Positions 7,820 through 17,077 of a stretch of DNA of 58,713 nt are shown here, in pieces. The translations under genes and the position numbers were made by a program. The stretch lies in assembly GCA_964624795.1 (NCBI GenBank), contig CAZUZS010000026.1, forward strand, positions 1 to 58,713, read 5' to 3'. The notes beneath the pieces are model-generated. The model made no database searches. It had not been told where the DNA came from and saw nothing but the letters and a program-made list of their open reading frames with translations. This stretch comes from CAZUZS01 sp964624795 (lineage in GTDB: Bacteria; Calditrichota; Calditrichia; RBG-13-44-9). Numbering within the stretch: the first letter of the stretch is position 1; each line of letters starts with the position of its first letter.

Positions 7820-10090
7820 TTATGCACCAGCACGCGGAATCCGAACCGGCATTACAAGAATAAAACGAGTGCCTTTTCCCGGCTCGCTTTCCAGTGAAAT
7901 AACGCCGCCGTGTTGATCCACAATGCGCTGCACAATGCTCAAGCCGATGCCGGTGCCGTCTGCTTTGGTCGTAAAATAGAGGTTAAAAATCTTTTTCTGA
8001 ATCTCGGGGGAAATCCCGCCGCCGGTATCTTTCACGGAAATTTGGATATGCTCCTCGTCGGAGACGGAGAGCGGGTGAATGGGCGAATCGGCGATCGAAT
8101 CCTTGCTTTTACTGCCAATGCTCCGGGTCTCTCCCGTTCTCCGATTCACCCTCTCGCCAATTAGCTCTTTTGCCTGCACCGAACTTACCCAACAGGATAA
8201 TTCACCGCCATGCGGCATGGCATCCATGGCATTTTGAAACAGGTTGACAAACACCTGCTTCATCTTCGGGCGATCCCATTCCACCTCCCCGGTCCACTCC
8301 ATTTTTATCAAAAGAGAGATTTTCTTCTCGTTTAACAGTGACTGGTATTGCGATTTCAGCTCCTCCACAAAATCGGCCAGGTTAAATTCTTCCGACCGGA
8401 TCGGCTCCGGGCGTGCAAAACGCAGAAAATTTTCTACAGTCTTATTGATTCGCTTGACCTCATGGTACACAAGACCGGAAAGCTGGTGGTACTCTTCGCT
8501 TCCATTCTGCGGCTCAAAATCCCGGTCCAATTGCTGAATTACGGTCCCAATCGCATTCAGCGGATTGCGGATCTCATGCGCCACACCCGATGCCAGCTCT
8601 CCCAACGCCGTAAGGCGCTCACGGCGCTGCACCTGGTTTTCCAACATTTTCTGATTGGTTAAATCGCGGATCACCAATATCGTTGTCACCTGGCCATCCG
8701 GATTGTGGTACTGATTCTTCGAGACCAGCAGATAGTAGGTCTCATTCCCCAACCGACAACTTATCTCCTGCATCACAAATCCCGGCGCTAAAACCTGCTC
8801 ACAGGTTCCTTTTCCCAACGTTTCCGCCAAGCTTTTGCCCAGCACGGGATCGCTTTTAACACCGAACAGCTTTTCCGCAGACTGGTTAAAAATTCTAATT
8901 CCACCCGGTTCTTCAAACACAATGATGGCGTCTTTCACATTCTGAATAATTGATTGTGAGTATGTTTCCACCGTCTGATATTGCCGGCTCAGCATATCCA
9001 GATTTTGCCGGACAGATAGGAAAGTGAACAGAATAAATCCAACGATTAGCAGGACAACCGAAATGAAAATAATACGACGATAAATTCTGCGGTTTATGGC
9101 GTTCATCGGCTGCAGTGACAGACCCAACCGGAAAAGCCCGATGGACTCGCCTTCAAAATAAAAAGGGGTTACCGCCTCAAAAACACTTATGGAATTGAAT
9201 GTTGTGATTCGCGCCAGGAACAGCGAATCGTTCAGAGCCTCCTCCAAAAAAGGCGATCCGTTAATGCGCTCCAATTCCTGTACATTTCCGGAGGCGGCCA
9301 ATATGCCCGCGGTATCCTGCAAGGCGGCGTAGCGAATGCCGGAGTTCCGGATTAACCGGCGCAGCAGACTGCCAAGTCCGATCTTTTTCCTAAATTCAAG
9401 CAGTTGGTCGGCGTTTAGGTTTACGACGATGGCGCTTCGGTTCGGACCGGCTAATGCCACGGCATAGCGGAATCCATCTTCAAAACGGGCGGCTTTCAAT
9501 CCAAGCCGAAGCGTATCTGCCTTGCCTTCAAAAATCGGCCCGAGAAGTTCCTTCGGACTTTCCCGTTCTTCCAGGTTGGTATGAATGGGGATGTGGCTGC
9601 TATATAATTTTTTCCCACTTCTGCTAAAAATATTGATCCGGTAGAGATCGTGGTCTTCCGCATACCTGACCAAATATTTATCCGTTACCACACCTCTTTC
9701 GTACAGGCTGCGAATAATTCCGGCATTATCCAGCAACCGCTCTTCGATGATGTCTTCGACGGCCAGATTAGTTCTCAGCGTATTTTGAGATGCAGTCAGG
9801 ACTGACTCGGATAGAGTGTGCGCTTGCTGGCGCATAAGATCGAGCAGCTCCTGCCTGCTTTGCCGCAGCTCAATTAAGGCGGAACTGACCATTAGAACAG
9901 CCATTGCCAGGAATATCAGCAGAAGATGCGTGCTCTTGATAACTTTCGATTTCTGTAAGAACTTATTCTTCACCGGCGAAAAATACACAATGAATGAAAT
10001 TACTGCAAGTACTGTTAACCAGGGAGAAAGGATCGGTATTTCTGATAACGGCTCACATGAAACCCGGTTAAAATTCGGCGCGGGATTCAC
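7820..10090 (-). CDS. Membrane-bound PAS sensor histidine kinase, NtrB-like
   Basis: Up to 756 residues. Hydrophobic segments lie near 20-38, 53-72 and 338-362, leaving a periplasmic sensor region of about 265 residues between the last two. A PAS domain follows (about 380-475), then HisKA with phosphoacceptor H505 in ASGVAHEIRNPLNAI, then HATPase with N box NLFQNAMDAMPHG, G1 DTGGGI and G2 GTGIGLSI. The ATG at 10090 has no obvious ribosome site, so the true start may lie up to about 50 codons downstream, which would remove the first hydrophobic stretch. It is transcribed divergently from the chemotaxis operon and lies 189 bases upstream of its likely cognate sigma-54 regulator. Confidence 0.9.
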   Translation of the reverse strand: MNPAPNFNRVSCEPLSEIPILSPWLTVLAVISFIVYFSPVKNKFLQKSKVIKSTHLLLIFLAMAVLMVSSALIELRQSRQELLDLMRQQAHTLSESVLTASQNTLRTNLAVEDIIEERLLDNAGIIRSLYERGVVTDKYLVRYAEDHDLYRINIFSRSGKKLYSSHIPIHTNLEERESPKELLGPIFEGKADTLRLGLKAARFEDGFRYAVALAGPNRSAIVVNLNADQLLEFRKKIGLGSLLRRLIRNSGIRYAALQDTAGILAASGNVQELERINGSPFLEEALNDSLFLARITTFNSISVFEAVTPFYFEGESIGLFRLGLSLQPMNAINRRIYRRIIFISVVLLIVGFILFTFLSVRQNLDMLSRQYQTVETYSQSIIQNVKDAIIVFEEPGGIRIFNQSAEKLFGVKSDPVLGKSLAETLGKGTCEQVLAPGFVMQEISCRLGNETYYLLVSKNQYHNPDGQVTTILVIRDLTNQKMLENQVQRRERLTALGELASGVAHEIRNPLNAIGTVIQQLDRDFEPQNGSEEYHQLSGLVYHEVKRINKTVENFLRFARPEPIRSEEFNLADFVEELKSQYQSLLNEKKISLLIKMEWTGEVEWDRPKMKQVFVNLFQNAMDAMPHGGELSCWVSSVQAKELIGERVNRRTGETRSIGSKSKDSIADSPIHPLSVSDEEHIQISVKDTGGGISPEIQKKIFNLYFTTKADGTGIGLSIVQRIVDQHGGVISLESEPGKGTRFILVMPVRIPRAGA

Positions 10091-10187
10091 ATTGCTAATT
10101 ATGCGGCATTTCGGATTGAAATTTCATATTTAAACTAAAGAGATAAGATAGCAATCCCGAATATAAGAAGAGATTCAAATATGATTG

Positions 10188-12599
10188 ATGAATCAGGAAA
10201 TGTTAACAAATCAGGGAAGAAAAGACAAAGCCTGTAAAATGAGCCAAAATTCTGAATTTCCGATCCGACCGGGAGATTTAAATCTCAGTGAAGAAGACCG
10301 GGATATTTTAAACGATTTTATCAGCGAAAGCAATGAGTCCATCGAAGAAATCGAGCCGCTGCTGATTGAACTAGAAGAGAACTCGGTTGAATTGGAAACC
10401 GTGGATCCGGCCCTTCTCAACAAGATTTTTCGTGTCTTCCACTCTATTAAAGGCAGCGCCAGTTTTATTGGCCTTTCGCTTACCAGCGCCGTAACACATC
10501 ATGCAGAAACATTACTGGATATGCTCCGAAAAGAGGTTCTTACTCTAAAGAAAGAGCATATCGACATTTTTCTGGAGTTGTGCGATTTTTTCACCACACT
10601 GCTGGATCATATTCATCAACATTTCTCGGAAGCCGGCTTTGAGGAACAGGCATCCCATTTTTCCGCGCGCCTTGAGGACCTGGTCCTACAAGACCGGCAA
10701 AGCGCACCGGCTAACAAACCCGAAACCAGCGAAAAGGCCACCGGTAAATCGAAAAGAACGACCACCAGGAAGCTCGAGGCGCAGACCTCCTCAACTACAG
10801 ACAACACCGGATTCGATATCGATTCGCTGATCGGTCCGGAGATGGTAGTGCAATTCATCCAAGATTCCCGCGAACTCCTTGATGGACTGGAAAGCGATCT
10901 GATGGTGCTGGAAAAAATGCCGGAAAACAAAGACCAGGTCCAGGATGCCTTCCGGGCGCTGCACAGCCTGAAAGGAAATGCAGGATTTTTCGGTTATGAA
11001 GATATTTCCGTTATCTGTCACCGGGCCGAATCATTTCTTGACCAGGTTCGTGATGGAAAGGGCCAGGCAACATCCGACCAATATGCAACGCTTCTGCAAA
11101 TAATGGACTTTATCCGAATCGCTGTCGATAATCTCGAAAAAGGCGAACCACCGTCAATTCCGGGAAAAGCAGGCGTGATGGATCTGATGGAAGAATTTCT
11201 TTCATTCCCGGAGGAAAATAATGCAGTTGCGGAAATAATTCTTTCACCATCCGAAGAAAAGAACGAACCGGAACAACCGGGCACCCAGCCATCTGACAAT
11301 CCGGAAGAAATCGAAAAAAAAGCAAAGGAAATTCCTTTAAATAAAACTGCGCCGCCGACAACAGCCGGTACCGGCCCAATCAAAAAGCAGGAAAACGACA
11401 AACATGGGAAATCCGGCAGCACGAATGAAGTTATCCGGGTCGATGTGAATAAACTGAATACCCTCATGGACCTGGTGGGAGAGATCGTCATTGCTGAGTC
11501 TATGGTTTCGCAACATCCCGATGTAATCGAGTGTGATATGCCCGGTTTTGAGAAAGCAGCTCTTCACCTTCAAAAAAATATTCGTGAATTGCAGGATTTA
11601 GCAACCTCCATGCGAATGATCCCGCTAAACGGTTTGTTTCGCAAAATGATCCGGCTGGTGCGCGACCTGTCTAACAAAAATAGCAAGCGGATGGAATTGG
11701 AAATCTTCGGCGGCGAAACCGAAGTTGACCGTTCGGTAATCGAGCATATTTCAGACCCTCTTGTGCATCTTATTCGCAACTCGGTTGATCACGGGATTGA
11801 GAGCGCGGAAGACCGGGCGAATCGTCAAAAACCGGCAGTAGGGAAAATAACCCTGGATGCATCCCAGGTTGGCGGAGAAATATGGATAAAGATACAGGAT
11901 GACGGCAGGGGCCTTAATAGGAAAAAAATATTGGCAAAAGCCCATGAAAGAGGGTTGGTCAATGGAAACAGCGAAGAGCTGCCGGACGAAAAGGTGTGGG
12001 AGCTTATCTTTTCGCCAGGTTTTTCCACAGCGGAGAAGGTAACGGATATTTCGGGGCGCGGGGTTGGGATGGATGTCGTGCGCCGGAATATCGAAAAAAT
12101 CAGGGGAAGGATCGACGTCCGCAGCGAGTTAGATGTCGGGACAACGATCATTCTGCGAATCCCCCTTACGACGGCTATTATTGATGGAATGTTAATCCGG
12201 GTTCATAATTCATTATATGCCATTCCCATGCTGGATATTAAAGAGTCTTTCCAGGTCTCGGCTTCACGCATTGTACGCCTGACCGACGGGCAGGAAGTTG
12301 TTAAGGTCCGGGACAACCTGTTGCCGGTTGTCAGAATTCATGAAATGCACGATATTTACTGTGAGCGAAAAGAACTTGTGGATGGAATACTGATTGTGGT
12401 GGAGAACGGAGGAAAATCAATTTGCCTGTTCGCGGATGAACTGATAGAACAAAAACAGTTGGTAATTAAACCGTTGCCGGACTACATCGGCGAGTTGCAA
12501 TGTGTCTCCGGCTGCGCAATACTGGGAAACGGAGAAATCTGCCTGATTCTGGATGTCGCAGATTCAATTAAAACCGCAGAATCTTTGGTAAAAATTTAG
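10188..12599 (+). CDS. cheA: Chemotaxis histidine kinase CheA with two HPt domains
   Basis: 803 residues from the ATG at 10188; a second in-frame ATG at 10239 is possible and neither has a strong ribosome site. There are two phosphotransfer domains: HPt1 with His85 in FRVFHSIKGSASF and HPt2 with His259 in FRALHSLKGNAGFFG. A Pro/Lys-rich linker leads to the dimerisation domain (about 415-480). The ATPase (about 485-660) shows N box LIRNSVDHGIES, G1 DDGRGLN and G2 ISGRGVGMDVV. A CheW-like domain ends the protein. Two HPt modules suggest that more than one phosphoacceptor, or distinct rates, may be served. First gene of the chemotaxis operon, followed after eight bases by cheW. Confidence 0.97.
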   Translation: MNQEMLTNQGRKDKACKMSQNSEFPIRPGDLNLSEEDRDILNDFISESNESIEEIEPLLIELEENSVELETVDPALLNKIFRVFHSIKGSASFIGLSLTSAVTHHAETLLDMLRKEVLTLKKEHIDIFLELCDFFTTLLDHIHQHFSEAGFEEQASHFSARLEDLVLQDRQSAPANKPETSEKATGKSKRTTTRKLEAQTSSTTDNTGFDIDSLIGPEMVVQFIQDSRELLDGLESDLMVLEKMPENKDQVQDAFRALHSLKGNAGFFGYEDISVICHRAESFLDQVRDGKGQATSDQYATLLQIMDFIRIAVDNLEKGEPPSIPGKAGVMDLMEEFLSFPEENNAVAEIILSPSEEKNEPEQPGTQPSDNPEEIEKKAKEIPLNKTAPPTTAGTGPIKKQENDKHGKSGSTNEVIRVDVNKLNTLMDLVGEIVIAESMVSQHPDVIECDMPGFEKAALHLQKNIRELQDLATSMRMIPLNGLFRKMIRLVRDLSNKNSKRMELEIFGGETEVDRSVIEHISDPLVHLIRNSVDHGIESAEDRANRQKPAVGKITLDASQVGGEIWIKIQDDGRGLNRKKILAKAHERGLVNGNSEELPDEKVWELIFSPGFSTAEKVTDISGRGVGMDVVRRNIEKIRGRIDVRSELDVGTTIILRIPLTTAIIDGMLIRVHNSLYAIPMLDIKESFQVSASRIVRLTDGQEVVKVRDNLLPVVRIHEMHDIYCERKELVDGILIVVENGGKSICLFADELIEQKQLVIKPLPDYIGELQCVSGCAILGNGEICLILDVADSIKTAESLVKI

Positions 12600-12607
12600 G
12601 AGATGCC

Positions 12608-13108
12608 ATGGCGGACGAAAAACAGGAAATGGAATATCAGGAAGACGAGGATACGCAGAACGGTAAATTCCTGACATTTCGGATAGGTAATGAAGAATAC
12701 GCAATAGAAATACGATATGTAATGGAAATAATGGGCATTCAGAGAATCACCGATTTGCCGGATATGCCGGATTATGTCAAAGGCGTCATCAATCTGCGAG
12801 GCAAGGTTATCCCGGTAATCGACATCCGGGTACGTTTTCGCATGGAAGGAAGAGAATATGATGAGCGGACATGCATAATCGTGGTTGATGTCAACCAGAC
12901 CAGAATTGGCTTTATTGTCGATTCCGTGAAAGATGTTCTAGATATTGCTCCTGATCAGATTGCCCCCCCACCCTCTGTGCATAAGGGGGCTGAAAGCCGA
13001 TTTATCCAGAGCCTGGGAAAAGTGGGAGAAGATGTAAAGATTATTTTAAACATAAACAAACTCCTGTTCGAAGAAGAGCTTGAAGTGCTGGAAAGTATTG
13101 CAGAATAA
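12608..13108 (+). CDS. cheW: Chemotaxis coupling protein CheW
   Basis: 166 residues with a single CheW SH3-like domain: FLTFRIGNEEYAIEI, then VKGVINLRGKVIPVIDIR, the signature at which CheW contacts receptor and kinase, and FIVDSVKDVLDI. An acidic N-terminal extension of about 18 residues precedes the domain. GGAGATGCC at the end of cheA provides the ribosome site. It couples the receptor encoded at 13841-16060 to CheA in the cytoplasmic signalling array. Confidence 0.97.
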   Translation: MADEKQEMEYQEDEDTQNGKFLTFRIGNEEYAIEIRYVMEIMGIQRITDLPDMPDYVKGVINLRGKVIPVIDIRVRFRMEGREYDERTCIIVVDVNQTRIGFIVDSVKDVLDIAPDQIAPPPSVHKGAESRFIQSLGKVGEDVKIILNINKLLFEEELEVLESIAE

Positions 13109-13214
13109 GTTTCGGCAGATTTTTCATTTTATACAAATCGGCAAATGAAATCTTTTCAGGAGAAACTTAATTGTTGTTCGCTTAAGCATTTTTAGTTTCA
13201 GGGAGCAATGCACG

Positions 13215-13748
13215 ATGAAAGGGATTTTAGCTTCGGTAGTCTTGGTTCTTTGTAGTTATGTGGTGTCATTTTCCGGGGAGAACGCCACCGCCCTGCAGGT
13301 TTTTTTCGCAATAAAGAAGGTATTTCCGGAAACCCAAAACGTCTCACTCCTCATCTCACAGAATTTACTGGATCAGGAAAATACCAAAATCGCGAGAGCG
13401 GCCACTCAAACCCGATTGACGGTAGAAATATACGCCGTCCGGGATGCCATCGACATCGGGAAAAAGCTGAAAAAGATTCCTGAAAATAGCATTCTGGTCA
13501 TCTTTGCCTCGGACGCATTATCGAGTAACAGCAGCAGGCTTTATATCTTGTCCAGGTGCAAAGAAAAAAACATAGAAATCGTATCCACATCCGAAGATTA
13601 TACAAACTCGGGAGCGTTGCTGGGAATCTTACTGAATGAACAGCATAAGGTGGAACTGATTCTGAATCTGAAACACAGCCAGGTCCTGGCATCAAAATTC
13701 ACAAAGGAATTTATACAGCAAACGGGGATCAACCAGATCATTGAATAG
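13215..13748 (+). CDS. Periplasmic protein resembling the ABC_sub_bind/YfiR group
   Basis: 177 residues with a signal peptide (about 1-20, MKGILASVVLVLCSYVVSFS) and a good ribosome site (GGGAGCAATGCACG). The mature part alternates beta strands and helices: VSLLISQN, ILVIFASDALS, IEIVSTSEDYTNSGALLGILL, VELILNLKHSQ. This resembles a single lobe of the periplasmic ABC_sub_bind fold, with SGALLGIL in the position of the family's Gly-rich ligand loop. No transport genes accompany it. Its place between cheW and the receptor gene suggests a periplasmic partner or ligand-presenting protein for that receptor. The family assignment is tentative and based on pattern memory. Confidence 0.55.
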   Translation: MKGILASVVLVLCSYVVSFSGENATALQVFFAIKKVFPETQNVSLLISQNLLDQENTKIARAATQTRLTVEIYAVRDAIDIGKKLKKIPENSILVIFASDALSSNSSRLYILSRCKEKNIEIVSTSEDYTNSGALLGILLNEQHKVELILNLKHSQVLASKFTKEFIQQTGINQIIE

Positions 13749-13840
13749 TCTGGTCAACTCTGTTTTTAAGGGAGCTCCGGAATTAAATAGGCATATCGGC
13801 AAACAGAAATAAAAGTAGTGAAGTCGGGAAAGGTTCAAAA

Positions 13841-16060
13841 ATGAGTTTTAAATCAATGAAAATAAGAACGAAAATGCTGGTTGGTTTCATCCCTTCAATT
13901 ATCCTTCTTCTGCTTCCGGTAACTCTTGTGATAAATAGTATGACAAAAAAAGCATTTATGAAAAACATGGAATCTTCGTTGAACATTATCGGACACATTA
14001 CCGCCAAAGCAGTGAGTGCGGGTCTGGAATTCAACGATCGTGATGCGGTAGCCAATGCAGCGGCGGCCTTAGCGCAGGAGGATATGTTCTCATATATTAG
14101 TATCAAAACACTTGAAGGTGAAGAAGTCTTTCATTTTCGAAAAGAAGGATTTCCTTATATCCAAAACGACACAGAAGAGGCTCCGGCCAATTTCAAAAAT
14201 GAAATGTTCATCAATGTCCCGGTGGAGAGCAGTCGCGGCAAAGTCGGGAGCCTCGCCATAGGGATAACCCTGGAAAAAGTAAGACAGCCGCTGATAAAAG
14301 CGGAAATGATCATCTTTGGCGTCGGGCTGGCTGTAGTAATACTCTTTATTCTGATCACCATGTTTCTTGCCAAAAGATTTTCCGATCCCATTAGGCGATT
14401 GACCCACATTGCAGAAAAGCTGAGTAAAGGCGATACGCAGCAACATATCACAGTTGAAGGGGAAGATGAAGTTGGGCAGCTTTCGGCATCTTTCCAGAAG
14501 ATGATTTTGTCCATCGATCGGAAAGCGGAAGCTGCACGTCAGATTGCACAGGGCAACCTCGACGCTGAAGTTACAGCCGATTCTCCCGAGGACGTTTTGG
14601 CACTGGCAATGCTGAGAATGAAAGAACGGATTAAAGCATTGACAACGGACACCAAACAGTTGGTTCAATCCGCTTCCGCCGGCAACCTGAAACAGCGTGC
14701 CGATGCTGCAAAGCACGAGGGAGAATTTCGAAAGATCGTGGAAGAAATAAACGCCATGCTGGACGCTGTGGTGTCGCCGTTGGAGGTGACCTCGGAGTAT
14801 CTTGCCCGCGTTTCCAGGGGCGACATGCCACCCAAAATAACGACCAAATACCAGGGCGACTTCGAATTGATAACAAACAACCTCAATGTTTGTATCGATG
14901 CAATCGACGCCCTGATTTCAGATGCAACTATGCTGGCGAGGGCTTCCGCAGATGGTCATCTGAGCAAACGGGCAAACACTCAACGCCACCACGGAGATTT
15001 CAGGAAAATCGTGGAAGGAATGAACGACACCCTGGATGCCATAGAAAAACCGCTCCGCGAGTCCGTGGACTGCCTGGTTGAAATCTCGTCCGGCAATCTG
15101 GCGACCAGCATAAATTCCGACTATCGCGGAGATTTTTCGAGAATGAAAGATGCACTCAACCAAACAATTGCATCGCTTAGCGATCTACTGGGTCAGGTGG
15201 CAAGGGCGGTTGACCAGTTAGCAGACGGATCGCAACAGGTTTCGAACGCCAGCCAGGCTGTTTCGGAGGGAGCCACCGAACAGGCCAGTTCGCTGGAAGA
15301 GATTACTTCATCCATGACACAGATCGGATCACTGTCCCGCCGGAATGCTGAGAATGCAGCCCAGGCGAACCAGATCGTTAACACTGCACACAGTTCCGCA
15401 GAAACCGGCAATACCCAAATGCAGCAAATGTTATCGGCAATTGGCGAAATCAATGAATCATCCGGGCAGATCTCAAAAATAATAAAGGTGATTGATGAGA
15501 TCGCATTTCAAACCAATCTACTCGCATTAAATGCCGCGGTGGAAGCTGCCCGGGCCGGGGTTCATGGAAAAGGCTTTGCGGTGGTTGCTGAGGAAGTCCG
15601 GAATTTGGCACAGCGCAGCGCAAAAGCGGCGAAAGAGACTACTGCTTTAATCGAGGGCTCGGTTAACCGTGTGCAGAATGGAGCAAAAATAGCACACAAG
15701 ACCGCTGATGCGTTAAACGAGATTATTGAAGGGATCAATAAGGTCACCGACCTGATTGGAGAAATTTCCAGTTCTTCGAGAGAACAGGTAGAAGGAATGG
15801 AACAGATGAACCAGGCACTTGACCAGATCGGCCAGGTCACGCAGAGCAACGCCGCCAATGCCGAGGAAAGCGCTTCCGCGGTCCAGGAATTGTCCGAACA
15901 GGCAATTCAAATGAAAGAAATGGTAGGCAGGTTCAAGCTGAACAACTCGGCTTTTGGCGCCAACTCGGCATCAGCCCTCCTCTCGAAAAAGCAGAGGCGC
16001 GCTGGAAATGAAGTAGCCGTCGTAGGGGAATGGGAAAAAGGAAGGATAGTGCAGGGATAA
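13841..16060 (+). CDS. Methyl-accepting chemotaxis protein with tandem HAMP array
   Basis: 739 residues. TM1 is at about 13-32, the periplasmic sensor at about 33-153 (short, Cache-like at best), and TM2 at about 156-177. The canonical HAMP at about 175-228 is followed by a run of HAMP-like units near 230-265, 271-310, 318-358, 362-403 and 408-447. These share G-N/D-L/M turns (QGNLDAEV, AGNLKQRA, RGDMPPKI, DGHLSKRA, SGNLATSI) and GDF/GEF connectors. The MCP signalling domain follows, with the invariant tip IDEIAFQTNLLALNAAVEAA at about 551-570 and GVHGKGFAVVAEEVRNLA. No C-terminal CheR-tethering pentapeptide is present (it ends GRIVQG). It would signal from membrane and cytoplasm to CheA/CheW. 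Confidence 0.93.
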   Translation: MSFKSMKIRTKMLVGFIPSIILLLLPVTLVINSMTKKAFMKNMESSLNIIGHITAKAVSAGLEFNDRDAVANAAAALAQEDMFSYISIKTLEGEEVFHFRKEGFPYIQNDTEEAPANFKNEMFINVPVESSRGKVGSLAIGITLEKVRQPLIKAEMIIFGVGLAVVILFILITMFLAKRFSDPIRRLTHIAEKLSKGDTQQHITVEGEDEVGQLSASFQKMILSIDRKAEAARQIAQGNLDAEVTADSPEDVLALAMLRMKERIKALTTDTKQLVQSASAGNLKQRADAAKHEGEFRKIVEEINAMLDAVVSPLEVTSEYLARVSRGDMPPKITTKYQGDFELITNNLNVCIDAIDALISDATMLARASADGHLSKRANTQRHHGDFRKIVEGMNDTLDAIEKPLRESVDCLVEISSGNLATSINSDYRGDFSRMKDALNQTIASLSDLLGQVARAVDQLADGSQQVSNASQAVSEGATEQASSLEEITSSMTQIGSLSRRNAENAAQANQIVNTAHSSAETGNTQMQQMLSAIGEINESSGQISKIIKVIDEIAFQTNLLALNAAVEAARAGVHGKGFAVVAEEVRNLAQRSAKAAKETTALIEGSVNRVQNGAKIAHKTADALNEIIEGINKVTDLIGEISSSSREQVEGMEQMNQALDQIGQVTQSNAANAEESASAVQELSEQAIQMKEMVGRFKLNNSAFGANSASALLSKKQRRAGNEVAVVGEWEKGRIVQG

Positions 16061-16234
16061 ATCCTAATGATGTAACCGTTTTGGACGATCATGATTCGTG
16101 AGGTTCTTCGGAGACCTCCGGGAATTGAATCGGGCGCTTTAATGTCTGGCATATAATTCAAAATTTTACCGTGTAACCCGATAATAAATTATGAAATAAT
16201 AGGATGTAATATTGCTGGAAAAGGAAGTTCTCCG

Positions 16235-17071
16235 GTGAATGAATTAATTTCAATATCAGCGCAGGAATATAAACTCATCAGTCAACTGGTTTACGACCAG
16301 TTTGGTATCAATCTTGGCGACAAGAAAAAAGCGCTGGTACTGGGCAGACTGAACAAGGTCGTTAAGCAACACGGATTCCAAAATTTTAATCAATATTACG
16401 AATATGTGTTAAACGATGCATCCGGCGCAGGACTTAGTACCCTGATTGATCGTGTTTCGACAAATCACACCTTCTTCAACAGGGAGAACGAACATTTCGA
16501 TTATTACATGACAAAGGTGCTACCGGAAATGCTCACCAAACCCGATGTCCAAAAAAGTAAAACCATACGCATCTGGTCCGCTGGCTGCTCATCCGGGGAA
16601 GAGCCATACACACTGTCCATGTTGGCTTTGGAATATTTTGGCATGAAACTTTCCGATTGGAAAGTAAGAATCCTGGCAACCGATATTTCGGTGCGGGCGC
16701 TGAACAAAGCACAAAGCGGTGAGTACAGTGAGGAAAACATTGCCAAACTACCCAAGATGCTTCAAAACAAATATTTTTCAAAAGACCGGGAGGGCAACCG
16801 GGTAGTCAGCGACAAGATACGAGAAATGGTACTATTCCGGCGAATGAACCTGATGCGCGAAAAATTCCCCTTTCGGAATAAATTCCACATCATTTTTTGC
16901 CGCAACGTTATGATCTATTTTGACGGATCGACACGCGAGCGGCTTGCCGAACAGTTTTACAACAATATGGTGCCGGGGGGATATCTGTTTATAGGGCATT
17001 CGGAGAGTCTTGGAAGATCCAATCAACACTTCCACTACGTCAAACCGGCTATCTATGTAAGAAAAGGATAA
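16235..17071 (+). CDS. cheR: Chemotaxis receptor methyltransferase CheR
   Basis: 278 residues starting at a GTG with AAGGAAGTTCTCCG upstream. The N-terminal helical domain (about 1-75) includes INLGDKKKALVLGRL. The SAM-binding Rossmann domain carries IWSAGCSSGEEPYTLSM, LATDISVRAL, FRNKFHIIFCRNVMIYFD and YLFIGHSESL. It methylates glutamates of the receptor encoded just upstream. There is no TPR extension. cheB follows after six bases. Confidence 0.97.
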   Translation: MNELISISAQEYKLISQLVYDQFGINLGDKKKALVLGRLNKVVKQHGFQNFNQYYEYVLNDASGAGLSTLIDRVSTNHTFFNRENEHFDYYMTKVLPEMLTKPDVQKSKTIRIWSAGCSSGEEPYTLSMLALEYFGMKLSDWKVRILATDISVRALNKAQSGEYSEENIAKLPKMLQNKYFSKDREGNRVVSDKIREMVLFRRMNLMREKFPFRNKFHIIFCRNVMIYFDGSTRERLAEQFYNNMVPGGYLFIGHSESLGRSNQHFHYVKPAIYVRKG

Positions 17072-17077
17072 AAGGTA

